In this document: one piece after another, positions 1-6,709 of the stretch | Numbering within the stretch: position 1 is the first letter of the stretch | Layout of the letters: the number at the start of each line of letters is the position of its first letter | Origin: Burkholderiales bacterium | GTDB lineage: Bacteria; Pseudomonadota; Gammaproteobacteria; Burkholderiales; SG8-41 | NCBI GenBank assembly: GCA_019746155.1 | Contig: JAIESJ010000239.1 | Location: 1-11,166 of the forward strand | Reading direction: 5' to 3' | DNA: 11,166 nt | Notes under the pieces: generated by a model | Told to the model about the DNA's origin: nothing | Database searches by the model: none | Seen by the model: only the letters and a program-made list of their open reading frames with translations | Translations under genes and position numbers: made by a program

Positions 1-949
1 CCTCCGTTTCAATCAGAGTGGTGACGCCGGTGATGATGTCATTGACGTCGCACACGGCGAAATCGGGTTCCCGCCTGCGGACGAATTCCCGGACCCGCTG
101 GATGATCCTGCCCGCGCGTTCGGCCTGTGCGCTGCTTTTTTCCATCGCCGTCAGCAATTCCTGCGCATCCCAGCCGCCCGCCCGCAGCCGCCGCACACAG
201 CCCATATTATAATTGGCGATTGCTGCCAACGGCTGATTGAGTTCGTGCGCCAGCGTCGACGCCATCTCGCCCACCGTGATCAGCCGCGCGGTCATCTGCA
301 GCTTTTCCTGCTGCTGACGGCTGAGTTCCTCAGCCTGTTTGCGGTCGGTAACATCAGTCGCGATGTGCAGGCGTACCATGCGTCCGTCGACCCAGCGTAT
401 GGCGCGGGATTGGATCAGGTACCAGCGCTTGTGGACGATATCCTGATACTCTCGTTCAGTCTCGCGTTCATTCTGCGGCGGGGCGCTAGCGCCAAACACT
501 TTGCCGAACTGCTCGTTTGTGTATAGCAATTCGCCTGTTCCCGCGTCGGAGACGTAGACCGCGGCATTCAGTCCTTCCAGCACCGTCACAAAGCGCTCGT
601 CAGCGTGGCCGAGCGCGGTTTTTAGCTTGGCGAGCATCACCGCGAAGATCACGAAAGTGGCGAGCTTGATCATCACTTCCCAGAAATGGTAGAACGGATG
701 GGAGTAGACGTGCCCCATCAGAAGATCGGACACAAACCACACCGTCGCCGCGATAACGGACATCAGCACGCCGGTATTCCTGCCGAATATCCAGGCGGCG
801 ATGAATACCGGCACGAGGTAGAGAATCGACAAGCTCAACTCGTAGCCGGTCGCGTAATCACTGGCGGCGATAATGACAACCAGCGCCAGGCACAACGCAA
901 GCCACAGCATGCTTGACTGGCTTTGGAGATGGGCGTTGGTCTTGGTCAC
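1..949 (-). CDS. Membrane-bound PAS sensor histidine kinase (3' part missing, cut by window edge)
   Basis: This is a sensor kinase that autophosphorylates on His and passes phosphate to an unseen response regulator. Reading minus from GTG at 949, residues about 15-108 hold four hydrophobic segments (15-30, 38-55, 60-78, 90-107) in a short membrane sensor module. A PAS fold follows at about 117-215, ending IATDVTDRKQAEE. A linker then leads to the HisKA dimerisation helix with H-box LAHELNQPLAAIANY, phospho-acceptor His235. The HATPase domain lies beyond position 1 and is not visible. An in-frame TAG at 976-974 limits the start. GTG at 949 and 964 and ATG at 910 are all possible; I chose 949, without a strong Shine-Dalgarno to decide it. 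The H-box resembles those of FixL/DctB-type kinases. The gene lies 41 bp downstream of the hydrolase on the same strand, and its ligand is unknown. Confidence 0.9.
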   Translation of the reverse strand, partial: MTKTNAHLQSQSSMLWLALCLALVVIIAASDYATGYELSLSILYLVPVFIAAWIFGRNTGVLMSVIAATVWFVSDLLMGHVYSHPFYHFWEVMIKLATFVIFAVMLAKLKTALGHADERFVTVLEGLNAAVYVSDAGTGELLYTNEQFGKVFGASAPPQNERETEREYQDIVHKRWYLIQSRAIRWVDGRMVRLHIATDVTDRKQAEELSRQQQEKLQMTARLITVGEMASTLAHELNQPLAAIANYNMGCVRRLRAGGWDAQELLTAMEKSSAQAERAGRIIQRVREFVRRREPDFAVCDVNDIITGVTTLIETE

Positions 950-990
950 GGGATGTCCGGGCACGTCGGGGAGCTATGAGTGATCAGAGT

Positions 991-1755
991 TTACTTCAGC
1001 TTTTGGTCGAGATACTGCCGGACTTGCCTGACGAGTTCGGCTTCCTGGCCGTTGAAGAAGTGATCGGCGCCGGCGACCTGGATCTGCGCCGAGCCGCGCA
1101 CGCGCCTGATGGCATCGGCGCGCCTTTCGGCATTTTGCAGCACGGCCGGCAGATCGTTCTCGCCGTACAGATCGAGCACCGGCGCCTTGAAGCTTTCCGG
1201 CTCGGTAAACACGCCCGAAATCCCGATGGCGACCCAGGCGTCGATCTGCGGCTCCGCGGTCTGGTTGAGAAAATAGTTGGTCATGCGCGCCCCCAGGCTG
1301 TGCGAGACGATGGCTATTTTCCCGTGGCCCTTGCCGCGCAGGAACGCGACGGCGGCTTGCAGCCGTTCGGCGGCTTCGGGAAACAGCGGCGGATACTGCT
1401 CGCCGCGCGCGTCCGCCGCCAGCACCGGCATTTGCACCGATAGCGTGGCATAACCCTGCTCGGCAAGCTGGCCGCGCAGCGGGTTGATGAGCCCCCAGTC
1501 GGGGTTCACGCCGAGACCATGAACCACGATTACGCCGGCCGGCGCCTGGGCGTTGGGTGTATAGATCGCGAGGAATTTGTGTCCCGATTTCAGTTCCAGG
1601 TAAACCGGGTCGCCGACCAGGATCGCCGGCGTGATTTCCTCGGCCCAGCGTTTCTCCCGGGCGTAGTCGGCCTGCGCCAAGGCGTGACTCAGCCCCAGCA
1701 GTGCGGCGATCCCGAACAAGGCCCGGGACAACAGTCTGATGAGCCTGTTCCTCAT
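991..1755 (-). CDS. Secreted alpha/beta-hydrolase, DUF3530-like
   Basis: This is a probable periplasmic serine hydrolase of unknown substrate, 254 aa. A basic start (MRNRLIRLLSR) and a hydrophobic stretch ending SHALA-Q, about residues 12-28, look like a Sec signal peptide. The alpha/beta-hydrolase core has the oxyanion-hole HG at 79-80, the nucleophile Ser153 in SHSLG (Ser in place of the first Gly of GxSxG), a likely acid Asp201 in GENDLP, and His232 in ADHFF. All three triad members are therefore visible. The layout fits the DUF3530 alpha/beta-hydrolase family; esterase activity is inferred. I prefer ATG at 1755 because it lies 10 nt after AAGG. GTG at 1758 or 1764 would add one or three residues. 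The gene begins only 12 bp after the stop of the crotonase gene, so the two are almost certainly co-transcribed. Confidence 0.88.
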   Translation of the reverse strand: MRNRLIRLLSRALFGIAALLGLSHALAQADYAREKRWAEEITPAILVGDPVYLELKSGHKFLAIYTPNAQAPAGVIVVHGLGVNPDWGLINPLRGQLAEQGYATLSVQMPVLAADARGEQYPPLFPEAAERLQAAVAFLRGKGHGKIAIVSHSLGARMTNYFLNQTAEPQIDAWVAIGISGVFTEPESFKAPVLDLYGENDLPAVLQNAERRADAIRRVRGSAQIQVAGADHFFNGQEAELVRQVRQYLDQKLK

Positions 1756-1767
1756 CACCGTCACGCC

Positions 1768-2544
1768 TTACTTGCCTTTGAAATTTGGTTTTCTTTTTTT
1801 AAGGAAGGCGTCCACGCCTTCCTTATAATCCTCGGTATCAAAGCAGGCGAAGCCCTCGTCCCATTCTTCAGGGCTGAGCTTTGCGGTAACCGTGAGCCGT
1901 TCGATGAACTGCTTGTGCCAGCGCGCAACCAGCGGCGCGCCGGCGGCGATGCGGGTGGCGCACGCATAGGCTTCTTCCTCGACTTTATCGTCGGGCACGA
2001 CGCGGTTGACCAGTCCCTTGCGGAAGGCTTCCTGCGCGTCGAACACGCGGCCTTCGAGCAGGATTTCGAGCGTGACCGCGCGCCCCGCCAGCGCCAGCAG
2101 TCCCTGCAACTCGCCGCAGGCCATGGTCAACCCCAGCCGGTTGACGGGCACGCCGAAGCGGCTCGATTCGCCGCACACGCGCATGTCGCACGTCGCTGCG
2201 ATTTCAAGGCCTCCGCCGACACACGCGCCCTTGATCAGCGCCACCGTCGGGTGTCGGCTCCTGGCAACCGCCTGCATCGTTTTGTGGATCAGATCGCCGT
2301 AGGACTTGGCCTGTTTCGAGTCCGCGCGCTCCGAGGCAAACTCGGCAATGTCGGCACCGGCGGCGAAGGCCCTGTCGCCGGCGCCGCGCAGCACGATACA
2401 GCGCAGATCGGCGTCGGCCGACAGCTCGTGCATGACTTCGCCCAGGCGCTGCCACATCGCCCGGTTGAGCGCGTTGAGCTTGCCGGGATTATTGAGCGCG
2501 ACGGTTGCAATCTGGCCGTCGCGCGTGATGAGTATCGGTTCCAT
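1768..2544 (-). CDS. Enoyl-CoA hydratase/isomerase (crotonase) family protein
   Basis: This is a 258-aa cytoplasmic enzyme of the crotonase superfamily, acting on an acyl-CoA thioester. The first oxyanion-hole segment is seen as AFAAGADIAEF (residues 59-69) and the second as ACVGGGLEIAATCD (107-120). Glu114 corresponds to the first catalytic Glu of enoyl-CoA hydratases (E144 in the rat enzyme). The position of the second catalytic Glu (E164 in rat, in FGxPE) is occupied by Val134 in FGVPVNRLG, so classical hydration of 2-enoyl-CoA is doubtful. An isomerase, hydrolase or other crotonase reaction is possible. The C-terminus (CFDTEDYKEGVDAFLKKRKP) is typical of the family. ATG at 2544 gives the usual N-terminus. 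An in-frame GTG at 2583 would add 13 residues, but these fall inside an intergenic repeat. No clear Shine-Dalgarno precedes either start. The hydrolase gene follows immediately. Confidence 0.92.
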   Translation of the reverse strand: MEPILITRDGQIATVALNNPGKLNALNRAMWQRLGEVMHELSADADLRCIVLRGAGDRAFAAGADIAEFASERADSKQAKSYGDLIHKTMQAVARSRHPTVALIKGACVGGGLEIAATCDMRVCGESSRFGVPVNRLGLTMACGELQGLLALAGRAVTLEILLEGRVFDAQEAFRKGLVNRVVPDDKVEEEAYACATRIAAGAPLVARWHKQFIERLTVTAKLSPEEWDEGFACFDTEDYKEGVDAFLKKRKPNFKGK

Positions 2545-2560
2545 GGACAAAAAAGAATCA

Positions 2561-2635
2561 GCCACAGAGGTTACAGATGGCACAGAACAACGCGGCCAAG
2601 CGGGTTTTTTCTGTGAGCCCCGTGCGCCCTGTGGC
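2561..2635. repeat. Degenerate CACAGAG-type intergenic inverted repeat
   Basis: Two 27-nt arms, 2561-2587 and 2609-2635, face each other. The second arm, reverse-complemented, matches the first at 18 of 27 positions, including the outer GCCACAG and the inner CACAGAA. A-rich and T-rich runs flank or lie inside it. The spacing of CACAG units about every 10-11 nt resembles dispersed CTCTGTG/CACAGAG repeats that I recall from intergenic regions of many environmental bacteria. It fills nearly all of the 99-bp gap between the end of dctM and the start of the crotonase. It may fold in RNA but lacks a clean terminator T-run for minus-strand transcription. Confidence 0.55.
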
Positions 2636-2643
2636 CAAAGATT

Positions 2644-3927
2644 TTACCGGTAAAACAGGTTGACGAGTCCCAAACCGGTCACCGGAACGTAAGTCACCAT
2701 CATCAGCACCGCGAACAGCACGCCGATGAAGTAAATATTGACTTTCGAAACTTCCCAGACGCTCGCCTTGGCGATCGAGCACGCGACCATCAGCACGCTC
2801 GCCACCGGCGGCGTCTGCTGGCCGATACCGAGGTTGATGGTGACGATGAGGCCGAAGTGCACCGGATCGATGCCGACCGCTTTCACCAGCGGCATCACCA
2901 CCGGCACCACCAGGATGATCGCCGCCGCCGAGTGCAGGAACATGCCGAGCAGCAGGAACAGCGCATTCAGCATCGCCAGCACGAACCACTTGTTGGTGGT
3001 GATCTCGGCGACCGCGCGGGCGAGCTGCTGCGGCGCCTGGATCTCGGTGAGATAGACGCCGAGCAGTTGCGAGGTGGCTACCAGCAGCATCACCACGGCG
3101 GTCTGCGAGCCGCCCTCGATCATTGCGTTCTTGAGATGGGCGAGATCAAGTTCGCGGTACACCACCAGCCCGATGAAGAGCGCGGCAACTACGGCCAGCG
3201 CCGCGCCCTCGGTGGCGGTAACTACGCCGCCGAAGATTCCGCCCAGGATGATAAGCGGCAGCGTGAAAGCCCAGAACGCCTCCTTGAAGGTTTTCCGGAC
3301 GCGCGCCCACTGAAATGACTCCTCGACCGGCAGGTTGTAGCGCAGCGCGAACCAGTAGGCCATGCCCATCAGGCCGAGACCGCCAATGATGCCCGGCACG
3401 ATGCCCGCGACGAACAATTGCACTACCGAGGTGTCGGCCATCACCGCGTAAAGAATCATGGGAATCGATGGCGGGATGATCACGGCGAGCGTTGCGGCCG
3501 AAGACATCACCGCGGCAGCGAGCGCCTTCGGGTAGCCTTTCCGCTTCATTGCCGGGATGGTGATCGAGCCCAGCGCCGCCACGTCGGCGACCGCGGAGCC
3601 CGAAATCTCGGCGAAGAACAGCGAGGCGCCGATCGACACCATCGCCAGACCGCCGCGGATGAAGCCGAGCACCGCGGAAGCGAATGCGATCAGCCGGGTC
3701 GAGATGCCGGAGGCGTTCATGATCGCGCCGGCGAGGATGAACAGCGGGATTGCCAGCAGCGGGAAGTTGGTCGCGCCGTTGTACATGACGATTGCAACAT
3801 TGGGCAGCGAAGCCAGTCCCTGCACCGCCACCATTGCGATTACCGCCACGATGCCGAGAGCCGCCGCGATCGGCACGTTGATGACCACCAGCGCCAGCAC
3901 GCAGGCGAAAAGAAGGAGCATTTCCAT
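2644..3927 (-). CDS. dctM: TRAP transporter large permease subunit (DctM)
   Basis: This is the large membrane subunit of a TRAP transporter, a secondary carrier that uses an ion gradient to import a substrate delivered by the DctP binding protein. It has 427 aa, the usual family length, and alternating hydrophobic segments consistent with about 12 helices. Recognisable DctM motifs are NFPLLAIPLFILAGAIMNASG, EISGSAVADVAALGSITIPAMKRKGY, LAVIIPPSIPMILYAV, and near the C-terminus INLGIGQQTPPVASVL. The ATG at 3927 shares its A with the TGA of dctQ (TGATG, 1-nt overlap), which indicates translational coupling. An open frame extends upstream to 4287, but that part is only the dctQ coding region read in another frame. 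The gene ends beside an intergenic repeat. Confidence 0.96.
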   Translation of the reverse strand: MEMLLLFACVLALVVINVPIAAALGIVAVIAMVAVQGLASLPNVAIVMYNGATNFPLLAIPLFILAGAIMNASGISTRLIAFASAVLGFIRGGLAMVSIGASLFFAEISGSAVADVAALGSITIPAMKRKGYPKALAAAVMSSAATLAVIIPPSIPMILYAVMADTSVVQLFVAGIVPGIIGGLGLMGMAYWFALRYNLPVEESFQWARVRKTFKEAFWAFTLPLIILGGIFGGVVTATEGAALAVVAALFIGLVVYRELDLAHLKNAMIEGGSQTAVVMLLVATSQLLGVYLTEIQAPQQLARAVAEITTNKWFVLAMLNALFLLLGMFLHSAAAIILVVPVVMPLVKAVGIDPVHFGLIVTINLGIGQQTPPVASVLMVACSIAKASVWEVSKVNIYFIGVLFAVLMMVTYVPVTGLGLVNLFYR

Positions 3928-4448
3928 CAGTGACTCGCCTCCTTCGCCTTGTCTTCCGCGCCGCCGCCGTGGCCGTGACGCGCCTCGGCAAAAACGGCGG
4001 GGACGTTGAGCGCTTCGGCGATCAGGATCAGCACTGCGCTGATCGGGATCACCGACTGCACGTATTTGACCGAAATTTCCGGCAGCGACACCAGATGGTC
4101 GGTGGCGAGCACGTCGAGTATCGACCAGCCGGTATATGCGAGCAGGATGAAAAACGCGAACACCAGCGTTTCCGCAAGGAGCGCAAGAGGCAGGCGCACC
4201 GCCGGCGGGAACATCGCCACCAGTTCGGGGCACGAGATATGCCCGCGTTTTGTCGCCGCGAGCGCGGAGCCGTAATAGGTCAGCCACGCCAGCAGGATCG
4301 AGGCGACTTCATCGTACCATGCGAGCGACATCCCGACCGTGCGGAACACCACCCCTATCGTCACCTCGATCGCCAGCGCGGCCATCAGGGCGATGACCAC
4401 CCACTCGAGCGCACGCTCGTAGCCCCTGCGAAAATTAGCCAGTGTCAA
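3927..4448 (-). CDS. dctQ: TRAP transporter small permease subunit (DctQ)
   Basis: This is the small membrane subunit of the TRAP carrier, 173 aa, which partners DctM in the inner membrane. Four hydrophobic segments are visible at about 15-35, 48-65, 85-108 and 130-150. The family signature is W-Y-D-E in LAWYDEVASILLAWLTYYGSA followed by the KRGHI motif. The start codon is TTG at 4448. It is chosen because a strong GGAGG lies 5 nt upstream and no earlier ATG fits. The next in-frame ATG (residue 23) would remove part of the first helix. The C-terminal tail is hydrophilic and rich in His, Gly and Ala (ARHGHGGGAEDKAKEASH). The gene follows dctP after 44 bp and overlaps dctM by 1 nt. Confidence 0.95.
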   Translation of the reverse strand: MTLANFRRGYERALEWVVIALMAALAIEVTIGVVFRTVGMSLAWYDEVASILLAWLTYYGSALAATKRGHISCPELVAMFPPAVRLPLALLAETLVFAFFILLAYTGWSILDVLATDHLVSLPEISVKYVQSVIPISAVLILIAEALNVPAVFAEARHGHGGGAEDKAKEASH

Positions 4449-4458
4449 ATCAACCTCC
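4446..4458 (-). promoter_or_regulatory. Ribosome binding site deciding the TTG start of dctQ
   Basis: On the minus strand GGAGG (4458-4454) is followed by TTGAT and then the TTG initiation codon at 4448-4446, a 5-nt spacing. This fixes the unusual start of dctQ. Confidence 0.75.
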
Positions 4459-4492
4459 GCTTCTTCAGGTATGGCCGGCGCCGGACGCCACG

Positions 4493-5467
4493 TTATTTGC
4501 CGAGCGCAATAGCGCGCTCGATTATATCCTTCGCGCCGGGAACTTCCTTGGCGTAGTCGTTGTAGATCGGCTTGCTTGCCGCGATGAAGGCGTCCTTGTC
4601 GGCGGTGTTTACTTGCATGCCGCTTGCCTTGAGCTTCTCAAGGAGGTCGTTGTCGTCCTTTTCGGCGGCGGCATACACGAAAGCCTGCAGTTCCCTGGCC
4701 GTATCCTCCAGCGTCTTGCGCACGTCGGCCGGGAGGCTGGCCCATTTCTTGGCGCCGACGGTGACGTAGGCCGGCGTGTAGACATGGCCGGTGAGCGACA
4801 GGAATTTCTGCACTTCCTGGAACTTGGCGCTGAAGATCTGGCTGAAGGGATTCTCCTGCCCATCCATCACGCCGGTCTGCAGCGCGGTGAACACTTCGGA
4901 GAACTTCATCGGGCTCGGATTCGCGCCGTATTCCTGGAACATGCGCACGCGCCACTTGCCCTCGGGCACGCGCAGCTTGATGCCCTTCAGGTCGGCGGGC
5001 ACGTTGATCGGGCGCTTCGAGTTGGTGATGTGCCGGTAGCCGTTTTCCCACACCGCGAGGATCTTGAGGCCTTTCTTTTCCACCTCCGGAGCGAGCTTCG
5101 ACCAGAACACTTCGTTCTCGATCCGCTGCATGTGCTTGCGGTCCTTGACCAGATACGGCATCTCGAACACGCCGAACAGATCCGATTCCGAGGACATCAC
5201 GGTCGAAGGCAGCGCGAAGTCGACGGTGCCGAGCTTGAGCTTCTGCAGGAGCTCCTTGTCGCCGCCGAGCTGGCTCGAACCGAAGACCACGACCTTGTAT
5301 TTGCCGCCGAGCCTGGCATTGGCTCTCTTGGCAAATTCCTCGGACGATCTCGCGAACAGCGAACCTGGCTCGGCGACGTGGCCGAATTTGAGTTCGGTTT
5401 GTGCGGCGGTGGCGAAAGCGAGCAATGCGCCGGCCGCGAGCGACAAAAGTTTGACGGTCTTTTTCAT
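4493..5467 (-). CDS. dctP: TRAP transporter solute-binding protein (DctP family)
   Basis: This is the periplasmic binding protein that captures the substrate and delivers it to DctQM; 324 aa, a normal length. A Sec signal peptide is clear: MKK followed by the hydrophobic stretch LLSLAAGALLAFATA, with cleavage near residue 22. The family pattern includes KLRVPEGKWRVRMFQEYGAN, where Arg166 matches the conserved Arg that usually binds the substrate carboxylate, and the motif FTALQTGVMDGQENP (193-207). This favours an organic-acid-type ligand, but the ligand itself cannot be named. The start is secure: AAGGAGGT (5480-5473) lies 5 nt before the ATG. It is the first gene of the TRAP unit, with dctQ starting 44 bp after its stop. 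The 211 bp upstream could hold its own promoter. Confidence 0.95.
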   Translation of the reverse strand: MKKTVKLLSLAAGALLAFATAAQTELKFGHVAEPGSLFARSSEEFAKRANARLGGKYKVVVFGSSQLGGDKELLQKLKLGTVDFALPSTVMSSESDLFGVFEMPYLVKDRKHMQRIENEVFWSKLAPEVEKKGLKILAVWENGYRHITNSKRPINVPADLKGIKLRVPEGKWRVRMFQEYGANPSPMKFSEVFTALQTGVMDGQENPFSQIFSAKFQEVQKFLSLTGHVYTPAYVTVGAKKWASLPADVRKTLEDTARELQAFVYAAAEKDDNDLLEKLKASGMQVNTADKDAFIAASKPIYNDYAKEVPGAKDIIERAIALGK

Positions 5468-5678
5468 GATTTACCTCCTTGGGTTGTGGACTGCATGATG
5501 ACCAGCGCCTGTTGTCAGTTTTCGATGATGCCGGCTGTTTGACTAATTCGGACTATTTCTTGTTTCCTTGCGCATAAACGCCGCAAACCGCCGTGGTGAG
5601 CCCGTAATCATTGCGTTGCCTTCGCTCGCGGGCGGAGCCTTGCAGGCAGACGGGAATCCGCGTGACCGCTGCTCCGGC
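5468..5678. other. Intergenic region upstream of dctP
   Basis: These 211 bp separate the Bug-protein gene from dctP. Apart from the strong Shine-Dalgarno of dctP (5473-5480) I found no convincing gene, sigma70 promoter or sigma54 promoter. The best sigma70-like pairing on the minus strand (CTGACA with a 17-nt spacer to TGCAGT) is too weak to call. No copy of the TTTGTATGCA element found near the GntR gene is present here. The gap is long enough for a separate promoter. Confidence 0.5.
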
Positions 5679-6647
5679 TTATTGCTGCGGTATGTTGGCC
5701 GCATGCACCACTTTCGCCCATTTTTCCATCTCGGACTTGAGGCGGGCTGCGTAGTCGGCGGAGGTGGACGGGATCGGCTCCATGCCTTGCGTCAGGTAGC
5801 GTTGCCTTATCTCCGGGGAGTTGAGCAGGCCGACGGTGGCTTTATTGAGCTTCTCGACGATGGTGTGCGGCGTGCCGCCCGGCACCAGCAATCCGTACCA
5901 GGTGCTGTATTCAAAACCAGGAACGCCCGCCTCGGCGACGGTAGGCACCCCCGGCAGGGCGCTGGCGCGCTTGGCGCTCGTGACGCCGAACGTATGCAGC
6001 CGCCCGGATTTCACATGCGGCAGCGCCGAGGCGAACGTCGAAAGGAACACCGAAATCTCGTTGCCCAGCAGCGCGGTAAGCGCGGGGCCGGTGCCTTTGT
6101 ACGGCACGTGCACCATGTCGATCTTGAGCGTGAGGAGCAGCATCTCCATCGCGAGGTGCGTTCCGGAGCCGACGCCGGCGGAGCCGTAGGCGAGTTTGCC
6201 CGGCGTGGAGCGCGCGAGCGCGATGAACTCCTTGAGCGTCTTCGCGGGCAGGGACGGATGGGCCACAATGATGTTGGGCTGTTCCACCACGAGCGAAACC
6301 GGCGTGAAGTCGCGCAGCGTATCGTAAGGCAGCTTCTTGTAGAGTGCGGCGTTGAAAGCCATGCTGATGTTGCCGAGCAGCAGGGTGTAGCCGTCGGGGC
6401 TCGCTTTCGAGACGATGTCGGCGCCGATCGTGCTGCCAGCCCCGGCGCGGTTATCGACAACGACGTTCTGGCCCAAGGCCTGATGCAGGCCTTCCGCGAG
6501 AATGCGGCCGGAGATGTCGGAGCCGCCCCCGGGAGCGAACGGCACAACCATCCGGATCGGCCGGACAGGATAGTCCTGCGCTGCGACGAACGGAGATACG
6601 GCGATCAACGCGGCTGCGAGCAGCCCATGCTGGAACACGCGGTTCAT
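5679..6647 (-). CDS. Tripartite tricarboxylate transporter (TctC/Bug) family solute-binding protein
   Basis: This is a periplasmic binding protein of the Bug/TctC family, 322 aa, which usually binds small carboxylates or other polar molecules. The signal peptide is MNRVFQHGLLAAALIAVSPFVAA, cut before QDYPVRPIRM. Family hallmarks are YPVRPIRMVVPFAPGGGSDISGR, the VVVDNRAGAGSTIGA segment, SPDGYTLLLGN, VPYKGTGPALTALLGNEI, and the C-terminal YGLLVPGGTP. The start is ATG at 6647 with AGGAGG 7 nt upstream; the open frame extends further but without a signal-peptide-like beginning. No TctA or TctB membrane partner is in the window, as is usual for the many orphan Bug proteins of Burkholderiales. It lies 62 bp downstream of the sulfatase on the same strand, so both may act on the same compound. 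Confidence 0.94.
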   Translation of the reverse strand: MNRVFQHGLLAAALIAVSPFVAAQDYPVRPIRMVVPFAPGGGSDISGRILAEGLHQALGQNVVVDNRAGAGSTIGADIVSKASPDGYTLLLGNISMAFNAALYKKLPYDTLRDFTPVSLVVEQPNIIVAHPSLPAKTLKEFIALARSTPGKLAYGSAGVGSGTHLAMEMLLLTLKIDMVHVPYKGTGPALTALLGNEISVFLSTFASALPHVKSGRLHTFGVTSAKRASALPGVPTVAEAGVPGFEYSTWYGLLVPGGTPHTIVEKLNKATVGLLNSPEIRQRYLTQGMEPIPSTSADYAARLKSEMEKWAKVVHAANIPQQ

Positions 6648-6709
6648 AGGATTTCCTCCTCCAGTTGATTTTATTGGTTGTAACTCCCCGACAGTCGGTG
6701 CTCCGGACG

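Noticed and set aside
2591..2612. Possible plus-strand terminator (GC-rich stretch followed by a T-run)
   Set aside because: The stem is very weak and no plus-strand gene reads into it; the T-run is part of the intergenic repeat.
3928..4287. N-terminal extension of the DctM frame
   Set aside because: This is the dctQ coding region read in another frame; the extension is Arg/Pro-rich and not membrane-like, while ATG 3927 gives the exact family length.
4442..5542. 366-codon plus-strand frame opposite dctP
   Set aside because: It is antisense to dctP, which has a signal peptide, strong ribosome binding site and family motifs.
5468..5678. Sigma54 promoter upstream of dctP, suggested by the DctB-like kinase
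   Set aside because: I looked for GG-N10-GC in a TGGCAC/TTGC context; the nearest candidate has the wrong spacing (7 instead of 10).
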